This document shows positions 10,489 through 21,982 of a stretch of 64,000 nt of DNA, in pieces. The translations under genes were made by a program, and so were the position numbers. The notes under the pieces were generated by a model. That model was given only the letters and a program-made list of their open reading frames with translations. It made no database searches and was not told the DNA's origin. How positions within the stretch are numbered: the first letter of the stretch is position 1; each line of letters starts with the position of its first letter. The stretch comes from Pomphorhynchus laevis (lineage: Eukaryota; Acanthocephala; Palaeacanthocephala; Echinorhynchida; Pomphorhynchidae). The stretch spans positions 24,478 through 88,477 of the forward strand of contig WNNJ02000462.1 in assembly GCA_012934845.2 (NCBI GenBank). Reading direction: 5' to 3'.

Positions 10489-13198
10489 AGGCTAGTTTCT
10501 ACAGGACTAGCTTCCCCATCTACTGACACACGTCGTAAACTAGAGCTTCTTCACCCGTCATCACAGAGAGTTTGTTCTCAACATGGAGTCGCTTTGGGAG
10601 ACTTACCGGCTTTGTTGCGTTCACACACTCGACCACTCAGCGTTGATCGAATCACAGTTTTGCGGGCAATTGAGTCATTTCCTTCGTCAACCGGTCCAGG
10701 TTGTTTTGCACTCAGGCCGGAACATCTTCACGATATGATTGAGGCCGATTCCGGCGGTAATTTGCTGGACACACTCACCCATCTAGTCAATCACCTACTT
10801 TCAGGTTCTGCTCCGAATTCTTTAGCTCCCTTCATTGCAGGCGCAAATCTTTTCGGCCTCCCCAAAAAGGATAGAGGCATTCGACCAGTAGCGGTGGGTG
10901 AGACGTTACGACGTTTATGTTCAAAGTGTGCCTGCTCTCGCTTACGGGACCGCTTCGCATCATTCTTTGCTCCCACACAACCCGGAGTTGCCTCACGAAA
11001 TGCAGTAGATATGATTGTTCATAATGTCTCTCGCACTCATCATAGTCGATCAAATGATCCCAATTGGGTGTGGGCTAAGGTCGACCTGTCAAGCGCCTTT
11101 AATAGTATTAGCAGATCTTCAATCATTTCTGCCGTTAATAGTAATGTTCCAGAGCTGTCGTCGTGGGTATCTTTCTGCTTAAAATCTCCTTCCCCCTTAC
11201 GATTTGGTCAGTTCAGACCTTTACTATCATCGGAGGGAGTACAACAAGGCGACCCTCTATCTCCAATGCTTTTTTCGTTGGCGATTCAAAACACAATCTC
11301 GAAAATCTCGAATATCCATGGCATTGTATACAATCAATGGTATTTGGATGATGGGATAATCGGTGGAAGTCCACAGGCAATCGCTCAGTCCCTCAACACC
11401 TTGAGTATTGACTTCCTCACACTCAAACTTCATCTTAATTGGTCAAAAACCGAAATAATCGGCGTGCCGGACGCGATTCAAATTTGTTCAAACCTCTGCC
11501 ACTCATCTCCGGCTAACAACACTACAGGCAATTTTCAGCTGTTGGGGTCACCAATTGGCTCAACTGACTTTATCAAAGACGTCTTGCTCAGGGATTTGTT
11601 ACCAAGGCTCACGAAAGAAATTGAAGTCATTGCAAACTTGCCAGATCCCCAGTCGGCCTACATTCTCCTTAGACACTGCGCGTCCGCCCCCAAGATCGGT
11701 CATCTAATGCGCACCATTTCACCATTAACACTAAGAGGTTTCACTCAGGCTTTTGATGATGTTATCATGAAAGCTTTTGAAAATTTAACAGCCTCACAGT
11801 TAACTGTCTCTGCTAAGATTCAGGCTTCACTATCCTTTCGCTTAGGTGGCTTCGGTCTCAGGAATACTACAATTCATTCAAGCAACGCGTTTGTCAAGAG
11901 TGTCTGAGCTGTCTCCGAGATTTCGTCCAGAGAACTTAACCAATATGTCGGGTTTGAGGGACCATTGTCAGAATTGTCAGTATTGACTGGGAAAGATAAC
12001 CTCCAACATATTTGCTCCGACGGTTCCACAACGTCCTTCCACATTGACCGTATGCGCTTCGATCGCCTGCTTGAGGAATCCAACAATCTGGATAAGGCCA
12101 GATTACGTGCGACAGCCTGTTCGAAAGCTGCGTCATGGCTTCAGGTTACGCCTAGCATTAGCCAAGCTCGAGATCTAACCCCACCACAATTATGTGTTCT
12201 CTGCCGCATGTGGTTAGGTTTAGCGATTTTCCCTCCTAACCATAAGTGTGGGTGATGCTATTCCGATACCGACCTTCTGGGTTTTCACGCCCTTACCTGC
12301 CAATATGGTGGTCATCGCGGGTTGAGGCACGATGGCATAAGAGACGTCATCTATGAAGCGGCCCAGTCTGCACGTATGCACGTTGGCCTGGAGGTCCGGG
12401 GGTTATTGACTAATGTAAAAGAGCGACCCGGCCGATATTCTAATATACGGTGATCCTCCTGAAGCGATTGACTTCGCAGTCACGCACCCACAACAAGTTG
12501 CATACGTAGATATCGCGAGCGCAAGTGGAGGGGCAGCAGCGGCGGCTTATGCCAACAATGTGAAAGATCGTAAATATCGGTCAAGAATGGAAGCAGCCGG
12601 ATACAAGTTCACACCGGCAGTAATCGAGTGTTTTTTGGGGGGGTGGAATGATGCCGGCCTTAACGTCATCCGGCGTATTGCTGGCCGCATGAGCAGAACA
12701 AGTGGTATTAGATATAACATCGTTGCTGCTCGATTATTCCAACGATCATCCATCGCCTTAATGCGTGGCAACGCCAGAGCGATTCTGGCTTCGCTAGACA
12801 ATATACATCCCTTCACAAGCCTACCTAGGTCAGCGTCTGAACCTAGGATTCGAACTTTCAGCCAAGGCGTATGTGATATGGTCGAGGTCCAGAACGGAAC
12901 GGCTCATACAGACCATTTTTGCGATGACACACGTCTGGAAGGTTGTAATAATCAACGTGATCGAACAGACTTTTTACTAAATCCAGTTGCTTTATTAACA
13001 ACGGCCAACTCGAACTCGTTCTGTGAGCGCGAGGTGCGAGACCCAAATAGTCCTCCAATTATACTGACGACTAGTTCAGTCAAAACCATTCAATGTGCAT
13101 TGGATCTGGGAATAAGACCTCAAATTAAACTTAACGTTCCTGAGACCAACGAGCGTTGCCTGCTGCTGAAAGAAAACCACGATGGACACGATGAATAA
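10489..13198 (+). mobile_element. LINE D: reverse transcriptase with zinc knuckle and restriction-like endonuclease
   Basis: The frame opens at 10,489 (STDTRRKLELLHPSS) and runs to a stop at 11,905. RT motifs are GIRPVAVGETLRRL, KVDLSSAFNSI (motif A), GVQQGDPLSPML (motif B) and QWYLDDGI (motif C, with Leu where Ala is usual). The same frame goes on after this stop, through a second stop at 12,253 to a frameshift near 12,425. It encodes a Cys-Cys-His-Cys knuckle, RHDGIRD, then DPADILIYGDPPEAIDFAV and VKDRKYRS. A PD/D...D...K pattern after a zinc knuckle behind the RT is the layout of RLE-type LINEs (R2 group). No APE endonuclease is seen. Its GC content is higher than its surroundings. With three breaks it cannot make the whole protein. 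Confidence 0.8.
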
Positions 13199-13213
13199 GA
13201 CAATCTTCGGAAT

Positions 13214-13825
13214 ATGGATTCGTATCATGATCGAAAAATTTCAAACAGCGAGGCTGATGAATGTTACAATTTTGCGGGCAACAATCAAGTAAGGACATCG
13301 CTTGGTGATTGTGGAAAAGAAGACGACACATCTAACTGGACAATGAATACAGATTTCAATAACGGACAAAATTACACGCAATTATTGTGTAACCCTTCTA
13401 TCTCATTGGGCAATACGTACTCTGCGATCGACAACTTCGGGATATGTGATCCGGCATTCGACTATCCAACAGGCAATACTCTCGCTGATACAGAAGAAGC
13501 AACAGGAATTAGCGGGGATGACGAGATTTTCGGCGACGATCGCGCTTCTCCTACTTCGTCAAACTTATCCGAATGCGATAACGATCTTCACGAATCCAGA
13601 GACCCCACAAACAGATACGATGCAGCCGGATCGCACTTTAATGTGATCAATGGAGACCTCAATAGACTGATCAGTCCGGAACTAAACGTGATGCGGTCTT
13701 TAGGACAAAACCCGACAGTAACTGAGTTGCAGTACAATCAACGCGTGGACTCGGACGGTAACGAAACCTCCGAGTTTCGCGAGCCCATCACAATGGATAA
13801 GAAGATGAAGAGCAACAATATGTAG
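13214..13825 (+). CDS. Acidic, low-complexity open frame in frame with LINE D
   Basis: A 203-codon frame starts at ATG 13,214 and lies in the same frame as the end of LINE D (stop at 13,196), separated by five codons. The product is rich in Asp, Asn, Glu and Ser, has no predicted membrane segment and no motif I recognise. The preceding 130 residues of LINE D, after the endonuclease part, are similarly polar. Simplest reading: the LINE D protein had a long disordered C-terminal tail, now cut by one stop. Alternative: a separate small ORF of the element. I do not think it is a host gene, because codon and base use match LINE D and DNA turns AT-rich right after it. Confidence 0.5.
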   Translation: MDSYHDRKISNSEADECYNFAGNNQVRTSLGDCGKEDDTSNWTMNTDFNNGQNYTQLLCNPSISLGNTYSAIDNFGICDPAFDYPTGNTLADTEEATGISGDDEIFGDDRASPTSSNLSECDNDLHESRDPTNRYDAAGSHFNVINGDLNRLISPELNVMRSLGQNPTVTELQYNQRVDSDGNETSEFREPITMDKKMKSNNM

Positions 13826-13829
13826 TTAC

Positions 13830-14100
13830 TAATGATGACTTGTAATTTTGGATTAATTGTTTTATATTTTTACAACAGTCATTACTTAAATTATTAAATA
13901 TATTCAATTTAAAAAAAATTAAAATGTCTAAAATATAAATTTTAAAATTTTATAAATAATGAATTATTATTTAAGATGTTATACAATTTATATATAATAA
14001 TATAATTCATTATTAATATGTATTATTATTAATTTACACCATAGTGAGCAAAAGCTCGTTACAAGGTGATTCACGATAGTCACAAAGTTAAAATAAAAAA
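13830..14100. other. AT-rich spacer
   Basis: No gene or clear repeat. It may be the 3' UTR of LINE D at its start. Confidence 0.4.
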
Positions 14101-14104
14101 ATGA

Positions 14105-14640
14105 AAAAATGTCATGTAATTGTAGTCACAAAGTTCTTCAATTGTCGTTTGAATGCAGTTTTTGATGCACATGTTACTATGTGAGCAGGTAGATTGTTCC
14201 ATACAGCGCGCACCCTATATGGTAAACCTCTGGATACATCTCTGATGTGCCGTTTCGCCATGATGTGAAGGCCGTGATCTCTGAGTGTTGATTCTTTGCG
14301 GATAGGGAAGATATCTGTCAAAAGATGATCACGACGGTTTACGGCTGCTCATGCCATCATCAAGTCTCATATTAAGAGAGACTTTTCTATTAATGTAACG
14401 CCTAGCATGTGAATTCTACTTTCAAATGGTAAGCATCTTATCGAGGGAACCAAATGCGTTGCTTTGCGTAGCACCTTTTCAATATTCGTATGCTCAGTTT
14501 TTGATTGAGGATGCATGACTTGCGATGCATATAACACGTGACTCAGAATCAACGATTCGTAAAGCGGTTTAAATGACGGAATGTCGACTCTGCGAATAGT
14601 TCTGCGTAGCATAGCAAGAATTTGTAAACACTTAAAATAA
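14105..14640 (-). mobile_element. LINE 3' fragment (CR1/L2-like RT C-terminus)
   Basis: Two minus frames read in order: 14,612-14,367 (LYESLILSHVLYASQVMHPQ, then IEKVLRKATHLVPS) and 14,321-14,112 (VRAVWNNLPAHIV, then FKRQLKNFV). These are the typical thumb and C-terminal marks of CR1/L2/Jockey-type LINE proteins (YASQVW, IEKVQRRATKL, WNSLP). A frame break lies between them. 5'-truncated and dead. A PLE-type 3' motif directly follows at 14,660. Confidence 0.8.
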
Positions 14641-14654
14641 AAATCAAGTTTTAT

Positions 14655-14810
14655 GAATTGACTAATAAATAACAGACGTTGTATCAGAATAAGGATTAGA
14701 GGTAATCAAGAGGAACTGCTATGCTATCAGATTTCGACCCCTATTCCTCGACCCAAGATAACAGTGAAGCCAAATACGCTTAATATGACGTATTTCCTCT
14801 GATGAAATTT
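14655..14810 (-). ncRNA. PLE 3' structured motif, worn copy
   Basis: It carries the hallmark phrases aggaactgctatgctatcag, tttcgacccctattcctcga and acgtatttcctctgatga of the PLE 3' motif (see 38,783-38,882). The conserved hairpin is intact here as aaatacg / cgtatttt-type arms, but the second pseudoknot arm is degraded. No PLE coding part adjoins it. Confidence 0.6.
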
Positions 14811-15034
14811 GATTATTTAGTATACCCTATTAAAATACAAAGCATATTTTATTATCTATCCATGAAAAAATTTCGCTTGATACTTTAAATAAATTTTAAT
14901 AATATTTTGCTGTTTTTTAGCAGAAAAATAATATCGTATCAAAAATGCATAGTTTCAGTACTTCTGACAGAGGTTATATTACCGAGAAAACAAAGTACAC
15001 AAAAAAAAGAAATTAATCAAAAGAGAAATTTATT

Positions 15035-15090
15035 TTGAGTGAGTGGCAAATGCGTGCAAACGGCGCGCTTACAGGCCCACTAAGAATAAT
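15035..15090 (-). mobile_element. Very short LINE B 3' end
   Basis: The phrases gtggcaaatgcgtgc and gcgcttacaggcccact match the LINE B 3' terminus (19,915-19,945). It is part of the insertion that splits dispersed repeat 2 and is followed by a minisatellite, the same pairing seen at LINE B copy 3. Confidence 0.65.
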
Positions 15091-15119
15091 TATTATCAAA
15101 CTGATAAAAATAATATTCC

Positions 15120-15290
15120 CGCGGACGAATTCAGTTTGTTCATTCAGTTTATTCGTTCATTTTTATCTTTCAGTTCGTTTGTTCAATCCGTTCGTCCAGT
15201 CCGTTTCTTCAGTCCGTTTGTTCAGTTCGTTCGTCCAGTCCGTTCGTCCAGTTTGTATGTTCAGTTTATTCGTTCAGTTCAATTGATACA
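15120..15290. repeat. Minisatellite, about 10-12 bp units (gttcgtccagtcc type)
   Basis: Imperfect tandem copies of cagtycgttygtt are open in several frames, giving Val/Phe/Ser-rich frames that are not genes. It lies directly beside a LINE B 3' end. Confidence 0.75.
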
Positions 15291-15477
15291 CTTTTCTTGT
15301 TTATACTCCCTTCCTCCTTTCTCAGCACATGCTTAGAACCGGTAACGGCGAAGTTAATAATGATTTGGTCAATAACAGGTCAACAATAACTTGTCAGTAT
15401 AACAAATCAGATAACTGAGTCTACGCAATTTATACTATATATAAATTCAAAATAAATAATAATAATTTATTTAACGT

Positions 15478-16665
15478 GGCAAATGCGTGCCAACTGAACG
15501 CTTACATGACCACTAACGAAAAAAAACAGCAAAAGTCGCAGATTAATTAGTTAATTGTTGAAATGGAATTGGATTTGGCGTTTGAAGCACAGCATTGATG
15601 TTGATTGGCCGATATGAATGGGCAGATGATTCCACGAGAGAGGAGCAGCCACAACGAAGGAGCGGAAGCCAAAAGAGGTAGAGTATATTGGGACATGTAA
15701 AATAAGGGAATTACGGGAACGCAGAGCACAATACACAGTACGAGAATTGTCGAGAAAAGGAAGGTTGAGAAATGAAGGGGTATGAGAAGTTATAAGGCGA
15801 AAAGCAATGATAAGAAGACGAATTTGAACACGACAATAAATGGTAGGCCAATCAAGAGAAACAAGATAGTGGGATGTGTGATCAAAACGACGAAGACGGA
15901 GGAGAACTCGGACGGCAGCGTTGATGATGCGTTGTAAAGGAAGAAGAGTGGATTTAGGTGAGTTGGAAAATAGACTAAGCCAGGAATCAAGTCTTAAGAA
16001 AAGAAGAGAAGATATGAGAGTCATACAAGAAGGAAAATCGATCAATTTACGAACTTGACGGATATTGCGGAGTATCAAGGTAGATGAGCGTACTTTATCA
16101 CTAACGAAAGGTTTAAGTGAAAGTCGGTTGTCGAAATGAAAGCCTAGGAAAACGAGATTATCAACGATTGGAAGAATTGTAGAATTTAATGATACGGAGG
16201 GAGATTCTAAGCCGAGGCGTCGAGGTATCCACATAATTTTAGATTTATCAGGATTCATAGAAAGGCGAAGGGAAGAAAAATGATTGGAAATTGAGGCAAG
16301 ACAGCTGGAAACAGAAACACTAAGATCATGAATACAATAAGCAGGTGTGTGAGCATAGATGAGAATGTCATCAGCATACTGCATAACATGGAAGTTAAAT
16401 GTATGAGAAATCGAAGACAAGTCACCGAGAAGAAGAGAGAAAAGCATAGGGCCTAATACGGAGCCTTGTGGAACACCGGTCGGGATGGATGAAGGATGGG
16501 AGAGAGAAGAGTTAGAATAGACGCGAAATGTACAGTTTGATAGATATCAAGAAAACCATGATACAGTGGGTAAAGAGAAGCCATAATCATGACATAGGCG
16601 ATGGAGAAGAATCAAGTAATCGACGATGTCAAAAGCAGACGGTAGATCAAGAGAAACTATGACAC
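15478..16665 (-). mobile_element. LINE B copy 1, RT fragment
   Basis: Minus frame 16,447-15,551 (298 codons) encodes VMQYADDILIYAH (motif C), NLVFLGFHFDNRLSLKPFV, then the C-terminal region ending SWNHLPIHIG and FKRQIQFHFNN. Upstream, GVPQGSVLGPML (motif B) and a worn VSLDLPSAFDIVD (motif A) continue to about 16,665, where the copy is truncated; a frame break lies before the 298-codon frame. The 3' end is gtggcaaatgcgtgcc near 15,480. A CR1/L2/Jockey-type LINE, diverged from copies 2 and 3 by roughly a third of residues by eye. Confidence 0.85.
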
Positions 16666-16885
16666 TACATAATTTTTAATCGTGCAATATAAGTAAGATC
16701 ACACTCTATTTTTACATTTCTATTCTTATCTCAATTGATAAAATTATATCGGTATGATAGTATATGACTTATACACACTCTATTTGAACATTTCTATTCT
16801 TATCTCAATCGATATAAATCATATCTGTATTAAGTGACTTAATCATATATGACTTTGAACGTTTCTATTCCTAAAAAATAGTTAT
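16666..16885. repeat. Short tandem repeat, unit about 85-90 bp
   Basis: cacactctattt, catttctattcttatctcaa and atatgactta recur two to three times. It lies between LINE B copies 1 and 2. Confidence 0.55.
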
Positions 16886-16892
16886 TTTAACG

Positions 16893-19800
16893 TGGCAAAT
16901 GAGTGCCAGCGCACGCTTACATTACCACAACAAAACGAAAATGTAAATCATGTGTCGAGAAGGTGTAAACGGAGGAGTTGTTTGAATGTGATAAAGGAGC
17001 TATCTAAGCGGACTTCGAGAGGGAGTTGATTTCAGGCGAGTGAGGCGGCGACGAGAAAGGATCGGAGACCGTAGTTGTTGGAGTAATTGGGAACGTGTAG
17101 TAAGACGGAATGACGGGAACGCAGCGATAGCGAGGTTGGGCAAGTGTCGTCTAAGAAAGGAAGATTGATGAACGATGGACAGCCGACAGCGATGAGACGA
17201 AAAGTTACTAGGAGAAGGCGGAGTTTGATGCAGATGTGGATGGTGGACCAGGAGAGTTGGGCAAAATATGTGGATGTGTGGTCGAAGCGACGGAGACGAA
17301 AGAGCACTCGAACAGCAATGTTGATTATTCGTTTTAGGGGTAGGATTTTGGATTTTGGAGAATTGGCGAAAAGGCTAAGGCAGTAATCGATTTTAGGGAA
17401 AAGAAATGATGAAAGAAGAAACATACAAGAACGGAAGTCGATAAGAAGGCGGATACGGCGGATGTCACGGAGAATTAAGTTAGACGAGCGGACCTTGTCA
17501 CGGACGAAGGGTTTAAGGGAAAGGTGATCATCGAAATGGAAGCCTAAGAAAGTGAGATTGTTGACTATGGGGATGATCGATGAGGCAAAATATACAGTGG
17601 GATGAGATATGTTTGGTTTACCTGGGAGGATCCACATTATTTTGGACTTTTCGGGGTTTAGAACGAGATGGAGATTGGAGAGACGATTGTAGATAGACGA
17701 AAGACAGTTGGAGGCAGAAATGCCGATATCGTGTATGCGGTGTGCGGGTGCATGAGCATATATGAGGATGTCATCGGCGTATTGCATGACGTTAAAGGAG
17801 TAAGGTTTGATATACGGAGATAAATCGCTAAGCAGAAGAGAGAAAAGCAGGGGACCTAGGACAGAACTTTGTGAGCCCCCTCAGAAAATAGGTAGGAGAG
17901 GATGATGAATTTGAACAGACTCGAAAAGAATGGTCGGATAGATATGAGGCAAACCATGCTACGGAGGAGGTAGAAAAACCGTAATCATAACGAAAGCGAG
18001 AAAGGAGGATTGAGTGGTCGACAATGTCGGAGGCGGAGGAGAGGTCGAGGGAGATGAGAACACTATATAGAGCCTTGTCTCGAGAAATGAGTAAGTCGTT
18101 GTAAACTTTCACGCAGGCGATTTCAGTGGAGTGATTAGAGCGGAAAGCGGATTGGAAAGGAGGGTACAGATTGGATGAGGAGAGATAAGCGTTGATCTGT
18201 ATTAAGATGAAGCGTTCTAAGAGCTTAGAAAAGAGTAGGGAGTAGTGAAATGGGGCGATAGCTAGAATGAAAGGAGGTCGAGCGATTTTTTCTTAAGGAG
18301 GGGACGAACGATTGCGAATTTCCAGTGTGAAAAGAAGATACGACCGCGGATGGACGAGTTAAACAAGGTTGTGAGAAATGGGGATATCGATGAGCATATA
18401 TATTTTAATATGTGAGTAGGCAGGGGATCGGCAGGTGAGGTTTTGTTGGGCAAGGACATGAGGACAGATGATACTTCGGTAGGTGAGACAGGGAGACGAT
18501 GAAAGAGTTCTGGAAGGATTAGGCTAGGCATGGCATAATGGGATAGGATGGAGGCCAAGGTTTTAGAGAGCAACGTGAATACTTTGGTCTGGAGAAATGA
18601 CGAATAATCATGGGCATTGATGTTGCACGGCGAAGAGGAACGAGCAAGGATTGAGTTAAAAATATGCCAGATAGTCTTAGAGTTGAATGAAGTGATGATT
18701 TTATGCTGCCAGAAGGAGTTGCATTTGGTACGTAGTAGGTTGAGATGAGACCGGCGAAGAGCAAGATAGGAATCACGGAAAGACGGAGTGATCGAGCGGA
18801 AATCACGTCTGAGAGAGCGGTGATAGACTCGAAAAGCATGGCGGAGTCGACGCTTTGAGAGTAGGCATTGGATGTCAAACCATGGGGCACGGTGCAAGCG
18901 ACGGTGTCGGTGAGGCTTGAAGGGCAAGATAATATCGAGAGTGGATGTGTGTTCATCGTCGAAAAGAATGGCGAGATCGTGAGGAGATTTATATGTTATT
19001 GTAGAATAGGATAGAGACGAGCTGAGTAAGGCAGAGCGGAGAAGGGAGATTCAAGATTTCTCCAAGGGTGACGTAGGATTGTAGGTGTGTGAGGAGGGGT
19101 GTGGTTGTGAGTGAGATCAAGTTTGACGAGAAAGTGATCGGATAGACCAGGATCAGAGATGGACATTGAGGTGTAGCAGCAAAATGATCGGAGACAGCAA
19201 TGATGTCTATTGTTCCACCAAGTATATGTGTGGGAGCAGTGGAGATTAGTTTGTAATTGTAGTTGGATAGAATGTTGATGAAGCGGATGGAATCCGTGGA
19301 AGAGGGGCGGTCTAGGCGGATGTTGAAGTCGCCTAGAACGAGTGAATGGATTGAGGACAAAAAACAATGAGAAAGGAGGTCAGCGAGTTCGGTAAAAAAC
19401 AAAGAGGGGGAGCATATTAACCAACCGGCAGTGAGCAAACGGGGGATGGAGAGGTCGTCAGAATAGGAGGGCCAGTATTTGTTAAGAACGAAGAGATAGA
19501 TGGATTGCTTGGTGAATAGGTTGAGGATAATATCGGATTTATTGCGTATAGATCTAGTGTTGAGGAGGCCGAGGCGGAAACCGTGTGTGGTGGTGATAGG
19601 GGCTAGTGGAGAAGACACATAGGGGAGATGGAGCGCCATCGAATTTTTGGGCGGGTGTGGACAACTTGAAAATTTCCGTCGATGTTTCGGATGGAGAGAG
19701 ATGTTTCGCCGTTTCCTTGTCACGGCGTTTTTCGATGCGGGCATATGAGAGTTGAGCGATTTCGGAGGGGGTGCGATGGGGAAAATGTGAGTGGCTGAAG

Positions 19801-19905
19801 AGGACATGATTTTAAATCGTTGGGAGAGGACAGAAGACGCTTGAGAGCAATGCTTGAAAACAACTTTTAGGAGAGGGGGCTGGGAAGGATTAAAAAAAGG
19901 ATTTA
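16893..19905 (-). mobile_element. LINE B copy 2, APE endonuclease plus RT
   Basis: The coding order on the minus strand is as follows. Frame from about 19,806 (first Met, MSSSATHIF) to 18,989 carries the N-terminus and APE-type endonuclease marks GLLNTRSIRNKS, SLVLGDFNIRLD and GGTIDIIAVSDHF, with the middle of the endonuclease missing. Frame 18,927-18,262 is the linker to the RT fingers. Frame 18,112-17,828 carries SLDLSSASDIVDH (motif A, with Ser for Phe). Frame 17,787-17,032 carries MQYADDILIYAH (motif C) to the C-terminus. There are several frame breaks. The 3' end is gtggcaaatgagtgccagcg near 16,893. The 5' end directly abuts the 3' tail of copy 3. Confidence 0.85.
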
Positions 19906-19913
19906 TTTTAACG

Positions 19914-21952
19914 TGGCAAATGCGTGCCAGCGCACGCTTACATGACCACAACAAAACAAGACTGTGAATCAGGTGTCGAAAAGGTGTGAACGGAGGAGGT
20001 GTTTGAATGTGATAAAGGAGGGGGCGCGGCGGACGTCGAGAGGGAGTTGATTCCAGGCGAGTGAGGCGGCGACGAGGAAGGATCGGAGACCGTAGTTGTT
20101 GGAGTAGTTAGGAACGTGGAGTAAGAGAGTATGACAGGAACGAAGCGATAGCGAGGTGGGGCGAGTATCGTCTAAGAAAGGAAGGTTGATGAACGATGGG
20201 GAGCCGACAGCGATGAGACGAAAGGTAACGAGAAGAAGGCGGAGTTTGATGCGGATGTGGATGGTGGGCCAGGAGAGTTGGGCAAAATATGTGGATGTGT
20301 GGTCGAAGCGACGGAGACGAAAGAGCACTCGAACGGCGGTGTTGATTATTCGTTGTAGGGGTAGGATGATGGATTTTGGAGAATTGGCGAAAAGGCTAAG
20401 GCAGTAATCGATTTTAGGGAAAAGAAGCGATGAAAGAAGAGACATACAAGAACGGAAGTCGATAAGGGGGCGGATACGGCGGATGTCACGGAGAATTAAG
20501 TTAGATGAGCGGACCTTGTCACGGACGAAGGGTTTAAGGGAAAGGTGATCATCGAAATGGAAGCCTAAGAAAGTGAGATTGTGGACTATGGGGATGATCG
20601 ATGAGGCAAAATATACAGTGGGAGGAGATATGTTTGGTTTACGGGGGAGGATCCACATTATTTTGGACTTTTCGGGGTTTAGAACGAGATGGAGATTGGA
20701 GAGATATTTGTAGATAGAAGAAAGACAGTTGGAGGCAGAAATGCCGATATCGTGAATGCGATGTGCGGGTGCATGAGCATAGATTAGAATGTCATCGGCG
20801 TATTGCATGACGTTAAAGGAGTGAGGTTTGATAAACGGAGATAGATCACCAAGCAGAAGAGAGAAAAGCAGGGGACCTAGGACTGAACCTTGTGGGACCC
20901 CGCAAAAAATAGGGATGGGAGGGGAGGATGATGAATTAGAACAGACGCGAAAGGAACGGTCGGATAGATATGAGGCGAACCATGCTACGAAGGAGGAAGA
21001 AAAGCCGTAATCATAACGAAGGCGAGAAAGGAGGACGGAGTGGTCGACAATGTCGAATGCGGAGGAGAGGTCGAGGGAGATGAGAACACTATATAGAGCC
21101 TTGTCTCGAGAAATGAGTAAGTCATTGTACACTTTTATGCATACGATTTCTGTCGAGTGATTAGAGCCGAAAGCGAATTGGAAAGGAGGGTACAGATTGG
21201 ATGAGGAGAGAAGATTAGATTGAGAAGATTTATTTAGGCGGATGAATTCGGCAGGAGAGATGTTGGTGAAAAAGGATGGTTTATCCGCAGGAACAATAGA
21301 CGAGAGGATAGATCTGAATGCGGAAACATCGTGGTCGAGACGTGCTTGTGGAGATAAAGAGGTGGTCGGAGTGATATTAGTGACGATGACGCAACGACCG
21401 CGAGAAGAAAAGCGTTTCCGTAAAGGATGACGAGTAATGTGAGTTGGTGAGATCACGATAGGAGAGCTGGGAGTTGAGGATATCAAGGGAGTAAGTTTGA
21501 CAGCGGAAAACAACGAGGATTTGGATAATAGAGAAGGTGGTGAGCGATGTGAGGAAAGGTTATGAGTGGAAGGATTGTGCAGGTTGGTGAAGGTGATTTT
21601 GATTGAAGGTTGTAGGTTATTGAGAAACGAGACAGAAGGGACGATATGGAGGGGTGTCGGGAAGTGAAGACATAGGATTAGAAGTGCATGCGGTGACAGG
21701 ATCAGTGGGTTGACAAAGGATATCAGAAACGACTGGGGTGGTTTGAGTGGACATGTTGGAGGTTGATATGTTCTAATGGGAGAGGTCGCGTATGAGTTTG
21801 CTGGCACAAAAGCCGCATAGGAAGTCTTCTTTAGACTTACTGTTGTCGCATGCGACTGTAGTCCAGACGCTGCAGTCGTGTGTCGAGCACTGTACTTGTA
21901 GTTGAGCACAGTTAGTGTCGGTCGTAGCTGTCTTCTTACGTCCTCCCATCTA
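19914..21952 (-). mobile_element. LINE B copy 3, ORF1 remnant fused to RT by internal deletion
   Basis: The minus frame 21,909-19,969 is 646 codons. Residues 1 to about 235 come from ORF1, including GRCVIVTNITPTTSLSPQAR, which resembles the RRM-like ORF1 domain of LINE C. After that the RT follows: SLDLSSAFDIVDHSVLL (motif A), GVPQGSVLGPLLFSLLLGDL (motif B), MQYADDILIYAH (motif C), ending FKHLLRSHLFDT. Another frame starting at ATG 21,949 gives the ORF1 zinc finger: QCSTHDCSVWTTV, then FLCGFCASKLI. The endonuclease is wholly missing, so this is an internally deleted copy. Its 3' tail (aaataaatcc plus T run) joins copy 2 head to tail. Confidence 0.85.
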
Positions 21953-21982
21953 CGTCCTTGTGTGTTAAAACTGTTAAATTTC

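Larger units (their letters stand above)
14915..15430 (+). repeat. Dispersed repeat 2, split by an insertion
   Basis: The block gcagaaaaataatatcgtat, atgcatagtttcagtacttc and tgacagaggttatattaccg (14,918-15,010) recurs at 44,150, 50,865 and 51,105 and inverted at 30,243. Its continuation (aataacttgtcagtataaca, then cagataactgagtctacg) appears only at 15,375-15,426, so about 360 bp between were inserted. Confidence 0.65.

Noticed and set aside
15035-15336. Two plus frames of 83 and 97 codons rich in Val, Phe and Ser
   Set aside because: They translate the gttcgtccag-type minisatellite and a LINE B remnant.
17144-20407. Arg-rich plus-strand frames of about 80 codons repeated at 17.1 and 20.2 kb
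   Set aside because: They are antisense to LINE B RT; their similarity only reflects the two LINE B copies.
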